This document shows positions 1-6,861 of a stretch of 16,071 nucleotides of DNA, piece after piece. Each line of letters begins with the position of its first letter. Position 1 is the first letter of the stretch. The position numbers were made by a program, and so were the translations under genes. The notes under the pieces are model-generated. The model searched no databases. It saw only the letters and a program-made list of their open reading frames with translations, and was not told the origin of the DNA. Source of the DNA: Myxococcales bacterium (lineage in GTDB: Bacteria; Myxococcota_A; Polyangia; Polyangiales; JADJMO01). Location: NCBI GenBank assembly GCA_021783935.1, contig JAJXTK010000052.1, forward strand, positions 1-16,071, in the 5' to 3' direction.

Positions 1-1200
1 GAGGGCAAGCGCTTCCTCGACTGGAACAGCCAGTTGATGAGCGTGAACATCGGCCACGGCCACCCGAGGGTCGTCAAGGCGATTCAGGATCAGGCGGCGA
101 CGCTCGCGTACGCGTACCCCGGGATGGCGACCGAGGCGCGCGCGCGGCTGTCGAAGCGGCTCTCGGAGGTCGTCCCCGGCGACATCAACACGTTCTTCTA
201 TACGCTCGGTGGGGCCGAGGCGAACGAGAACGCGATCAAGGCCGCGCGCCTCTTCACCGGGCGCCACAAGGTCATCGCGCGCTACCGCAGCTACCACGGC
301 GCGACCCACGGCGTGATGTCGCTCACGGGCGACCCCCGTCGCTGGCCGAACGAGCCGGGCATGGCCGGTGTCGTGCGCGTGATGGACCCCGAGCCGTACG
401 ACTACTCGTTCGGCGCGACCGACGAGGAGAAGGTCCAGAACAACCTCACCTACCTCGAAGAGGTCATTCGCTACGAGGGGCCGCACACCATCGCGGCGAT
501 GTTCATCGAGACGGTGACCGGCACCAATGGCATCCTCGTGCCGCCGAAGGGCTACCTGCAGGGGCTGCGCAAGCTGCTCGACAAGTACGGCATCCTGCTC
601 GTGTGCGACGAGGTCATGTGCGGCTTCGGGCGCACTGGCAAGATGTTCGCGTTCCAGCACGGCGACATCCAGCCCGACATCCTCACGATGGCCAAGGGGC
701 TCACGAGCTCGTATCTGCCGCTCGGCGTGATGGGGGTGAACGACAAGATCGCCAACCACTTCCGCGAGAACGTCTTCTACGGCGGCCTCACCTACAACGC
801 GCACCCGATGAGCCTCGCGACGGCGTCCGCGGCGCTCGAGGTGCTGATCGACGAGAAGATGGTCGAGAATTCCGCCCGCATGGGCGAGGTCATGCGCGGC
901 CACATGGAGCGCATGCAGCAGAAGCACCGCTCGGTGCGCGGCCACCGCAACATCGGCCTCTTCGGCCTCCTCGAGCTGCGCAAGAACTCCAAGAACGAGC
1001 GGCTCGTCCCCTACGCCGGCGCGCACCCGGTGATGGGCAAGCTCGGCAAGTTCTTCAAGGACGAGGGGCTCTTCACGATGCTCCAGTGGAGCACCGTGAT
1101 GTGCAATCCCCCGCTCTGCATCAACGAGGCGCAGATCGCGGAGGGGTTCGAGATCATCGATCGCGGCCTCTCGCTCGTGGACGAGGTGTTCGAGGGGTGA
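1..1200 (+). CDS. Class III PLP-dependent aminotransferase (5' end missing)
   Basis: The reading frame is open from the first base, so the gene starts left of the window and about 399 C-terminal residues are seen. The family transfers an amino group, often from an omega-amino acid, amine or taurine-type substrate, to pyruvate or a 2-oxo acid using pyridoxal phosphate. Visible hallmarks are the GGAEANENAIKAAR cofactor-pocket segment, the DEVMCGFGRTG segment with the Asp (codon 607-609) that pairs with the pyridine nitrogen, and the Schiff-base Lys in MAKGLTSSYLPLG (codon 694-696), 29 residues after that Asp as usual for the class. The wording around these motifs recalls taurine-pyruvate aminotransferases, but the substrate cannot be fixed from sequence. 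The gene ends in TGA, with a hairpin 15 bp later. The family call is secure; the substrate is a guess. Confidence 0.93.
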   Translation, partial: EGKRFLDWNSQLMSVNIGHGHPRVVKAIQDQAATLAYAYPGMATEARARLSKRLSEVVPGDINTFFYTLGGAEANENAIKAARLFTGRHKVIARYRSYHGATHGVMSLTGDPRRWPNEPGMAGVVRVMDPEPYDYSFGATDEEKVQNNLTYLEEVIRYEGPHTIAAMFIETVTGTNGILVPPKGYLQGLRKLLDKYGILLVCDEVMCGFGRTGKMFAFQHGDIQPDILTMAKGLTSSYLPLGVMGVNDKIANHFRENVFYGGLTYNAHPMSLATASAALEVLIDEKMVENSARMGEVMRGHMERMQQKHRSVRGHRNIGLFGLLELRKNSKNERLVPYAGAHPVMGKLGKFFKDEGLFTMLQWSTVMCNPPLCINEAQIAEGFEIIDRGLSLVDEVFEG

Positions 1201-1215
1201 GCGGCAGCGCCCGGC

Positions 1216-1237
1216 GGGCGCCCTGATGAGGGCGCTC
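1216..1237 (+). terminator. Hairpin after aminotransferase stop
   Basis: A 9-bp stem (1216-1224 with 1229-1237, one G-U pair) closes the loop GATG. It lies 15 bp after the aminotransferase stop. No T tract follows, so it may be a weak terminator or simply protect the mRNA 3' end. The position supports a terminator; the missing U run argues against full intrinsic activity. Confidence 0.4.
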
Positions 1238-1306
1238 CGCTGGTCGATCGCCCCGCCGCGACTCCGCGACGGCGCCCTCGACGCTCGGCGCACCTGCGGA
1301 AGCGGC

Positions 1307-1399
1307 GACCGTCACAGGCATTGGTCGAGCGCGGAGCGAATCGCGGCACGACCCGGGAGAGCATCGGCCGGTCTCGGAGAAACTCCACAGCCTGCTAGC
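1307..1399. repeat. Direct repeat, copy A (~93 bp)
   Basis: This block is repeated about 125 bp downstream at 1431-1524. The last 59 bp (1341-1399 against 1466-1524) match with a single C/T difference. The first third has diverged by one indel and several substitutions. Both copies end in CCACAGCCTGCTAGC. No coding capacity is evident. It may be a short non-autonomous mobile or REP-like element, but copy number elsewhere cannot be seen here. Confidence 0.85.
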
Positions 1400-1449
1400 A
1401 GGCCGTTGAGAAACGGCCTGCGAAAACCGTGACCGTCAGCAGGCTGTGG
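1385..1449. repeat. Nested inverted repeat with perfect hairpin
   Basis: Outer arms CCACAGCCTGCT (1385-1396) and AGCAGGCTGTGG (1438-1449) are perfect reverse complements. Inside them GCAGGCCGTT (1398-1407) pairs fully with AACGGCCTGC (1412-1421) around a GAGA loop, a 10-bp stem. No T run follows on either strand, so a simple intrinsic terminator is unlikely. The architecture resembles REP/MITE-like palindromes or transposon ends. It lies downstream of both flanking genes, whose 3' ends converge here, so it could also stop transcripts or protect their ends. Confidence 0.7.
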
Positions 1450-1524
1450 TCGATCGCTCGGGAGATCGCGGCATGACCCGGGAGAGCATCGGCCGGTCTC
1501 GGAGAAACTCCACAGCCTGCTAGC
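1431..1524. repeat. Direct repeat, copy B, overlapping the M20 peptidase stop codon
   Basis: This is the second copy of the ~93-bp repeat. Its last bases, CTAGC, overlap the 3' end of the leftward peptidase gene: CTA at 1520-1522 is the complement of that gene's TAG stop. The same CTAGC ends copy A in non-coding sequence. The peptidase's stop codon is therefore part of the repeat, which suggests that the repeat inserted or duplicated at the gene's 3' end. Confidence 0.8.
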
Positions 1525-2914
1525 GCCCCGAGAGCGCGCGCAGCTCGTCGTAGAGGTAGATGACGCTCTTGATCCCGAGGTGGAAATTCTCGAGGTCGAG
1601 CCACTCGTTCGGCGCGTGCGCGTTCTCGTCCGGTTGGCCGAAGCCCATCAGGAGGCAGGGCTTGCCCGTGCGATCGGCGATGGTGCGCACGAAGGGGATC
1701 GAGCCCCCTTCGCGGATGAACACCGTGGGCTTGCCGAAGGCGCGGCTGAAGGCGCGCTTGGCCAGGTCGTAGACGGGGAGCTCGGTCGGCGCGAGGTAGG
1801 GGCGCCCGCCGTGCAGGAAGGTGACCTCGACCTTCACGCCGGGCGGCGCGATGCGCTTCAAGTGCGTCTCGAAGAGCCGCGAGATCTCCTCGGGGTCCTG
1901 GTCGGGAACCAGGCGTGCGGAGAGCTTCGCCGACGCGGTCGCTGGGACAATCGTCTTGGAGCCCGGCCCCTGCCACCCGCTCGAGAGGCCGTTCACCTCC
2001 AGCGTCGGACGGGTCCACAGCCGCTCGAGCGTCGAGTAGCCGTGCTCGCCGACGACCCGCGCGGCGCCGACCGACGCGAGGAACGCCGGCTCGTCGAACG
2101 GCAGCGCCGCGATCGCCCGGCGCTCGTCCTCGGGCAGCGCGCGCACCCGGTCGTAGAAGCCCGGCACGGTGACGTGGCCGCGCTCGTCGTGGAGCTTCGC
2201 GATCATCGAAGCCAGCGCCGTCGCGGGGTTCGGCACCGCGCCGCCGTACGAGCCGCTGTGGCCGTCGAGGGCGAGCGCCGCGATCTTCACGTCCCAGTAG
2301 GCGATGCCGCGCAGGCCGACGCAGAGCGAAGGGATGCCCCGACCGAACATCGCCGTGTCGCTGACGACGACGTAGTCGGCGCGCAGCAGCTCGTCGTGCT
2401 CGTGCAGGATGCCGTCGAGGTTCGCCGACCCGACCTCCTCCTCGCCCTCGACGATCAACTTCACGTTGACCGGCGGCTTGCCCGCGCCCGCCTTCACGAA
2501 GGCCTCGATCGCCTTGGTGTGGATGTAGACCTGCCCCTTGTCGTCGACGACGCCGCGCCCGTACAGGCGCCCGTCGCGCACGGTGGGCTCGAACGGCGGC
2601 GAGAGCCACTGCTCGGGCGGATCGATCGGCTGCACGTCGTGGTGGCCGTACACCAGCGCCGTCGGCAGGCGCGGATCCACGCGCCACTCGGCGAAGGCCG
2701 CGGGGTGCCCCGGCGTCTCGAGCAGGCGCGCGTCGTCGGCCCCGAGCTCGCGGCACCGCTCCACCAGGTGCTCGGCCGAGCGTCGGACCTCGCCCACGTG
2801 CTCGGGCGACGAGGAGATCGATGGGATTCGGCACCAGGCGGCGAGATCGTCGACGAAGCGCGCGCGCTCGCGATCGACGTACGCGAGCACGGCGTCGAGG
2901 GGGGGGTGGGACAT
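1520..2914 (-). CDS. M20 family metallopeptidase (dipeptidase-like)
   Basis: A 464-residue M20/M25/M40 peptidase of the ArgE/DapE/carboxypeptidase G2 type, predicted to use two zinc ions to cleave dipeptides or acyl-amino acids in the cytoplasm. The metal and catalytic residues are all present: His91 and Asp93 (GHHDVQP), bridging Asp124 in VVDDKG, catalytic Glu158 with ligand Glu159 in VEGEEEVGS, Asp186 in VSDTAMF and His433 in NAHAPNE. There is no signal peptide. The length suits the longer dipeptidase branch, which carries a lid/dimerisation domain between roughly residues 205 and 370. The ATG at 2914 was chosen because homologous sequence begins there; the frame stays open upstream but would overlap the kinase gene. 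It begins 11 bp after the stop of the preceding kinase gene, so it is probably co-transcribed, though no clear ribosome site is visible. Its stop lies in a repeat. The natural substrate is unknown. Confidence 0.93.
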   Translation of the reverse strand: MSHPPLDAVLAYVDRERARFVDDLAAWCRIPSISSSPEHVGEVRRSAEHLVERCRELGADDARLLETPGHPAAFAEWRVDPRLPTALVYGHHDVQPIDPPEQWLSPPFEPTVRDGRLYGRGVVDDKGQVYIHTKAIEAFVKAGAGKPPVNVKLIVEGEEEVGSANLDGILHEHDELLRADYVVVSDTAMFGRGIPSLCVGLRGIAYWDVKIAALALDGHSGSYGGAVPNPATALASMIAKLHDERGHVTVPGFYDRVRALPEDERRAIAALPFDEPAFLASVGAARVVGEHGYSTLERLWTRPTLEVNGLSSGWQGPGSKTIVPATASAKLSARLVPDQDPEEISRLFETHLKRIAPPGVKVEVTFLHGGRPYLAPTELPVYDLAKRAFSRAFGKPTVFIREGGSIPFVRTIADRTGKPCLLMGFGQPDENAHAPNEWLDLENFHLGIKSVIYLYDELRALSGR

Positions 2915-2925
2915 CGACTGCGACG

Positions 2926-5127
2926 TTACCGCGGACGGCCGCGCGGCGGCACTGGCGTGCGCAGGCGCGAGGCGGGGATGGGCAACGGCGTCTTGCCGCT
3001 GTCGCGCTCGACGTCCTCGCCCAGCACCAGATCGAGCGCGGGCATCTGCACGGTCGGCACCTCCGCCTCGTAGATCGCCGGCTCCGCTGGGGGCGGAGGT
3101 CGACGCGACGACGGGGGCGGCGGCAAGGGCCCGCGCAGCGCCTCCTCCGGCGGCTTGCGCGTCGGCGCGAGGGGCTCGACCTCCAGCGGGATACGCAGCG
3201 TGAAGACGCTCCCGCGCTCGGGGCTCGACTCGACGTCGAGCTTGCCGCCGTGCAGCTCGACGAGCGCGCGCGTGAGCGACAGCCCGAGCCCGAAGCCGCC
3301 GTGGCGCCGCGAACGCAGCGGCTCGCGGAAGACGTCGACGATCTGCGCGAGGTCCTTCTCGGGCAGCGCGCCGTGGGCGTCGACGATCTCGACGCGCAGG
3401 AGCGGCTCCTGCCGCTCGCCGCGCCCCCCCGCGATGCGCACGCGGACCAGGCCGTGGTCGACGAACTTGATCGCGTTCGACACGAGGTTCCACACGGCCT
3501 GCGTGACGCGCGCGCCGTCGACCCACACCGCGCCGAGCCCGGGATCGATCTCGCCGACGACCTCGATCGCGTGCCCGGCCTCCATGCGGCGCTCGAGGGC
3601 GAGCTCCCGGCCGCGCCGCACGATCTCGGCCAGCAGCTCCGAGGGCTCGACCCAGTCGGGCGCGAGCTCGAGGCGGTCGGCCTCGATCTTCGCGGCGTCG
3701 AGGATGTTCTCGATGAGCTCGAGGAGCTCTCGGCCGCGCCGCTCGATGATCGCGAGCGACTCGTGCTGCGCACCGGCGAGGTAGGGGCTCTTTTGCAGGA
3801 GCGAGACGAAGCCGAGGATGCCGTTCAAGGGGCTGCGCAGGTCGTGCGACATCGACGCGAGGAACAGATCGCGCATCCGCTGGGCGCTCTCGCGTGCGTC
3901 GATCTCGCGCTCGCGGCCGCGCGCGAACTCGCGGAAGCGATCGGCCACGCGCTCGATGCCCATGCCGAGCTCGGCGACGGGGCCGAAGCGCGCGGGGCCG
4001 GCGACGCGGGTCTCGCCGCGCAGGACCTCGCGCGTGCCGAGCAGCCGCACCTCGCGCGTGGCGGCGCCGAGATCGGCGGAGACCGAGCCGCCGATCGATC
4101 GCCCGGCGAGCGCCGCGATCAGGATCGCAGCGCCGGCCGCCAGCAGGTAGGGCCAGACGTCGACCGGCTCCATCGTCGGCGAGAAGCGGACGACGGCTAC
4201 GCCGTCCTCGAGGGTCGCCTGCAGCGTCCGGGTGCCCCCCTCGGTGCGCTCCGCACGACCTCGGTCGGCCTGGCCGTCGCGCTGGCTGGCGCCCGTCGTC
4301 GCGGTCGGCTCGACGCCGACGCCGTAGCCGAGCTCCTCGACCGCGGCGATGGCCGCGTCGCGCCCCGCCGCCCCCTCGTGCGCCACCGGCTCGAGCACCC
4401 CGCGCGTGAGGGCCAGCGCGTCGTCGCGGCGATGGCGCGTCTCGTAGGCGCGCACGTGCGCGTTGGCGAGCAGGCTCGCGCCGAACGCCACGAGCCCGAC
4501 CGGCAGGACCACCGCGAGCAACATGCGCTGGCGCACGCGCTGGCCGCGGGTGCCGAGCAGACGCGAGACGCCGGTGCGCGTGATCTCGCTCTCCTGCTCG
4601 GCCGCCATCGCCTCCTCGGCGACGCGCCACGGGATCGCCTCGAGCGTGCGCCCGACCAGCGCGCGCGCGAGCACGTAGAGCGCGATGGCCGTCGAGGCGT
4701 CGAGGACGACGGCGAGCGCGACGATGCCGATCTGGGACTCGAGATCGATGAGCGACGGCCGCGCGAACGGCGCGAGCGTGAGCGCCGCGAGCACCCCCGA
4801 CTCGAACGTCAGCAGCATGACCCACGAGAGCGGCAGCGCGTGCAGGCGAAGGGCGAGCTTCGGATCGATCGCGCGCGCGCGCGGCTCGTCGTCGAGCGCG
4901 CGCAGCGCCGCCGCGAACGGCCGAAGGCGCAGCCACGTGGTGAGCGCGCCGACGAGCAAGACCGAGGGGAAGAACCACGCGCTCTCGACCACGGCCGCCG
5001 AGCCGGCCTCCGGCTCGAGCAGGAGCACCGCGGGCGCGAGCAACATCAACAGGGAGAACCACACCAGGCGAAAGCCCACGGCGGCGAGCTGGAGGCGCGT
5101 CTTCAGGCGCGAGAGCTCCTCGTTCAT
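2926..5127 (-). CDS. Membrane sensor histidine kinase with degenerate G1 box (second of pair)
   Basis: A 733-residue inner-membrane kinase. Hydrophobic segments near residues 16-37, 50-66, 98-119, 134-157, 202-222 and 325-345 suggest six membrane spans, with a ~100-residue extracytoplasmic loop between the last two. A HAMP-like linker follows to about 405. The dimerisation box SMSHDLRSPLNGILGF carries phospho-accepting His428. The N box is NLVSNAIKF (Asn547/Asn551) and the G2 box GFGLGLSL (611-618). The G1 box, normally DxGxG, reads DAHGA at 583-587, so ATP binding or catalysis may be weakened. A proline-rich tail of about 80 residues follows the ATPase domain. The start ATG overlaps the previous kinase stop (ATGA), implying translational coupling. 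No response regulator is adjacent. The family is certain; the signal and partner are unknown. Confidence 0.9.
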   Translation of the reverse strand: MNEELSRLKTRLQLAAVGFRLVWFSLLMLLAPAVLLLEPEAGSAAVVESAWFFPSVLLVGALTTWLRLRPFAAALRALDDEPRARAIDPKLALRLHALPLSWVMLLTFESGVLAALTLAPFARPSLIDLESQIGIVALAVVLDASTAIALYVLARALVGRTLEAIPWRVAEEAMAAEQESEITRTGVSRLLGTRGQRVRQRMLLAVVLPVGLVAFGASLLANAHVRAYETRHRRDDALALTRGVLEPVAHEGAAGRDAAIAAVEELGYGVGVEPTATTGASQRDGQADRGRAERTEGGTRTLQATLEDGVAVVRFSPTMEPVDVWPYLLAAGAAILIAALAGRSIGGSVSADLGAATREVRLLGTREVLRGETRVAGPARFGPVAELGMGIERVADRFREFARGREREIDARESAQRMRDLFLASMSHDLRSPLNGILGFVSLLQKSPYLAGAQHESLAIIERRGRELLELIENILDAAKIEADRLELAPDWVEPSELLAEIVRRGRELALERRMEAGHAIEVVGEIDPGLGAVWVDGARVTQAVWNLVSNAIKFVDHGLVRVRIAGGRGERQEPLLRVEIVDAHGALPEKDLAQIVDVFREPLRSRRHGGFGLGLSLTRALVELHGGKLDVESSPERGSVFTLRIPLEVEPLAPTRKPPEEALRGPLPPPPSSRRPPPPAEPAIYEAEVPTVQMPALDLVLGEDVERDSGKTPLPIPASRLRTPVPPRGRPR

Positions 5128-6653
5128 GGGCGCACCGAGGGGCTCGAGCCCGTCTCGTCCGCGATCGACGGCAGCATCCCCGGGCCCGCCGGGATGCTCG
5201 AGATCGCACCGAGCGGGGCCTTCAGCGGCAGCTTGAGCACGAAGGTCGAGCCCTGCCCGACGACGCTCTCGACCGAGAGCGAGCCGCCGTGCATGAGCGC
5301 GAGCCTGCGCGCGATGGCGAGCCCGAGGCCGGTGCCGCGCCGCCGCGCGCGCGCGTCGCCGCCCTGCCGGTACTCGTCGAAGATCGTCTCGCGCTCCTGC
5401 GGCGGGATGCCGGGGCCGGTGTCGCGCACGCGGACGATCGCGTAGCGCGAGTCGGACTCGAGGCTCACGACGACCTCGCCGCGCGGGGTGAACTTGAGCG
5501 CGTTGCCGACCAGGTTGGTCAGGATCTGACGCACGCGCGTCGGGTCGACGTGGGCGACGATCGACGGCTCGGCGCACGCGATCCGCAGCTCGACCGGCTT
5601 GTCGCCGCGCGCCCCCTTGGTCTCGTGCAGCACCTTCTCGGCGATGGGGCGCAGGTCCGCGGGCTCGCGCGTGAGGGCGAGCTGCTGCGAGGCGAGGGCC
5701 GACAGATCCAGGATGTCGTTGATCAGCGCGAGCAGGTGAAGCCCCGACTGCTTGATGACCGCGACCTCCTCGCGCGCCTCCCCCTCGAGCGGGCCGTCGA
5801 CCTCCGAGAGCAGGATGTCCGCGAAGCCGAGGATCGCGTTCAGCGGCGATCGCAGCTCGTGGCTCACCGTCGCGAGGAACGCGGTGCGCTCGCGGTCGAT
5901 CTCCTCGATGCGCGCGAGCGTGTCGGCGTACCCCTTCTCGGCGGCGGCGAAGCGCTCGACCAGCCCGTTGAAGGCCGAGGCGAGCTCGGCCACCTCGTCG
6001 AGCGAGCCGACCGGCACCATGTCCTGCGCGCGCCCCTCGCGGGCCCGCTCTCGCGAGGCGATCTCGCGCACGCGCAGGCCGAGCTCCTCGACGTCGACGC
6101 GCACGTCGCGCGCGACCGCCCACGCGACGGCGGCGGCGATGCCGGTGAGCAGCGTCACGAGCGACACCAGCGCCGTCACGAGCTCGCGGCGCCCCTCGGG
6201 CTCGTCGGGGACGTCGACGGCCGCGATCACGCTCAGCGTCGGCGGCCGCTGGTTGCCGACGAGCTCGAGGCTCGGCGCCGATCCCACGCGCTGAATCGCG
6301 TAGCGCGACAGCCCGTGCGCGCTCGTGAGCTCGCCGACGCGCGGCCGGTGCACAAGCTGCCCGGGGAGCTGCTCCGCGAAGGCGCCCCCCGAGGCGTCCT
6401 CGACGACGTTGCCCTTGTCGTCGACCAGCCAGAGCGACGACTCCGAGCGGCGCGCCGCGCGGTCCAGCAAATCGTGGCGCGCCTCGTCCTTCAGCTCCGC
6501 GATGCGCGCGGCGAGGGCCGTCGCGAGCAGCTCGGCGCGTGCCGCGGCGCTGGCCTCCGCCTGCCGCGACAGACGATCGAGGCCGATCGCGCCCACGACG
6601 ACGCCGAGCAGCACGCCGAGCACGACGACCGCGATCGGGGCCGGGGGCACCAT
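5124..6653 (-). CDS. Membrane sensor histidine kinase (first of pair)
   Basis: A 509-residue two-span sensor kinase: membrane segment at about 5-25, a periplasmic sensor region at about 30-155, a second span at about 157-181, a HAMP linker to about 240, then a canonical kinase core. The H box TVSHELRSPLNAILGF carries His265. The N box NLVGNALKF has Asn380 and Asn384. G1 is DTGPGIP (411-417), the F box FDEYRQGG (425-432) and G2 GTGLGLAIARR (440-450). All catalytic boxes are intact, unlike its partner. A short tail rich in Ser, Pro and Gly follows. The sensor region matches no ligand family that I recognise. It is the first gene of the leftward operon and overlaps the next kinase gene by 4 bp. 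The ATG at 6653 is used; no strong ribosome site is visible. Confidence 0.93.
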   Translation of the reverse strand: MVPPAPIAVVVLGVLLGVVVGAIGLDRLSRQAEASAAARAELLATALAARIAELKDEARHDLLDRAARRSESSLWLVDDKGNVVEDASGGAFAEQLPGQLVHRPRVGELTSAHGLSRYAIQRVGSAPSLELVGNQRPPTLSVIAAVDVPDEPEGRRELVTALVSLVTLLTGIAAAVAWAVARDVRVDVEELGLRVREIASRERAREGRAQDMVPVGSLDEVAELASAFNGLVERFAAAEKGYADTLARIEEIDRERTAFLATVSHELRSPLNAILGFADILLSEVDGPLEGEAREEVAVIKQSGLHLLALINDILDLSALASQQLALTREPADLRPIAEKVLHETKGARGDKPVELRIACAEPSIVAHVDPTRVRQILTNLVGNALKFTPRGEVVVSLESDSRYAIVRVRDTGPGIPPQERETIFDEYRQGGDARARRRGTGLGLAIARRLALMHGGSLSVESVVGQGSTFVLKLPLKAPLGAISSIPAGPGMLPSIADETGSSPSVRP

Positions 6654-6776
6654 CGGCCACGTGCGTCTTCGCGCGCCCAGGGCGAGGTGAGGGGCTCTCT
6701 TGGCGATGTCGACCTTCGTGCGTTCGAGTCGGCGAGTCCGAGGTCAGGGTAGCCCCGCCGCCGACGCGCCGCGGCG

Positions 6777-6795
6777 CCGCCGACGTCGACGGCGG
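6777..6795. promoter_or_regulatory. Imperfect palindrome in divergent promoter region
   Basis: In the 208-bp gap between the divergent kinase operon and the lipoprotein hydrolase, CCGCCGACGTCGACGGCGG is symmetric at 8 of 9 paired positions. An unusually AT-rich patch follows (6796-6810). It could be an operator, but GC-rich palindromes arise easily in this base composition. I see no convincing -35/-10 pair in the gap. Confidence 0.25.
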
Positions 6796-6861
6796 AAATG
6801 TACCTCGATATGCCCCCTGAATGCTCGCGCGCGCGAGGCAGCCGCGTAAGCTTCCCCCGCC

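Noticed and set aside
1226..1432. A small plus-strand frame in the spacer after the aminotransferase
   Set aside because: It lies largely in the repeat element, has no ribosome site and has an Arg-rich composition without recognisable features.
1307..1524. CRISPR-like array
   Set aside because: Only two repeats of about 93 bp occur, with one ~30-bp spacer that is itself palindromic, and no cas gene is present.
1520..5209. A 1229-codon minus-strand frame suggesting a fusion of a long N-terminal region to the M20 peptidase
   Set aside because: The upstream part is an out-of-frame reading of the kinase gene; recognisable peptidase sequence begins at the ATG at 2914.
2821..5445. A long plus-strand open frame of 874 codons
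   Set aside because: It is antisense to the kinase genes and shows only Arg/Asp/Glu-rich composition with no motifs.
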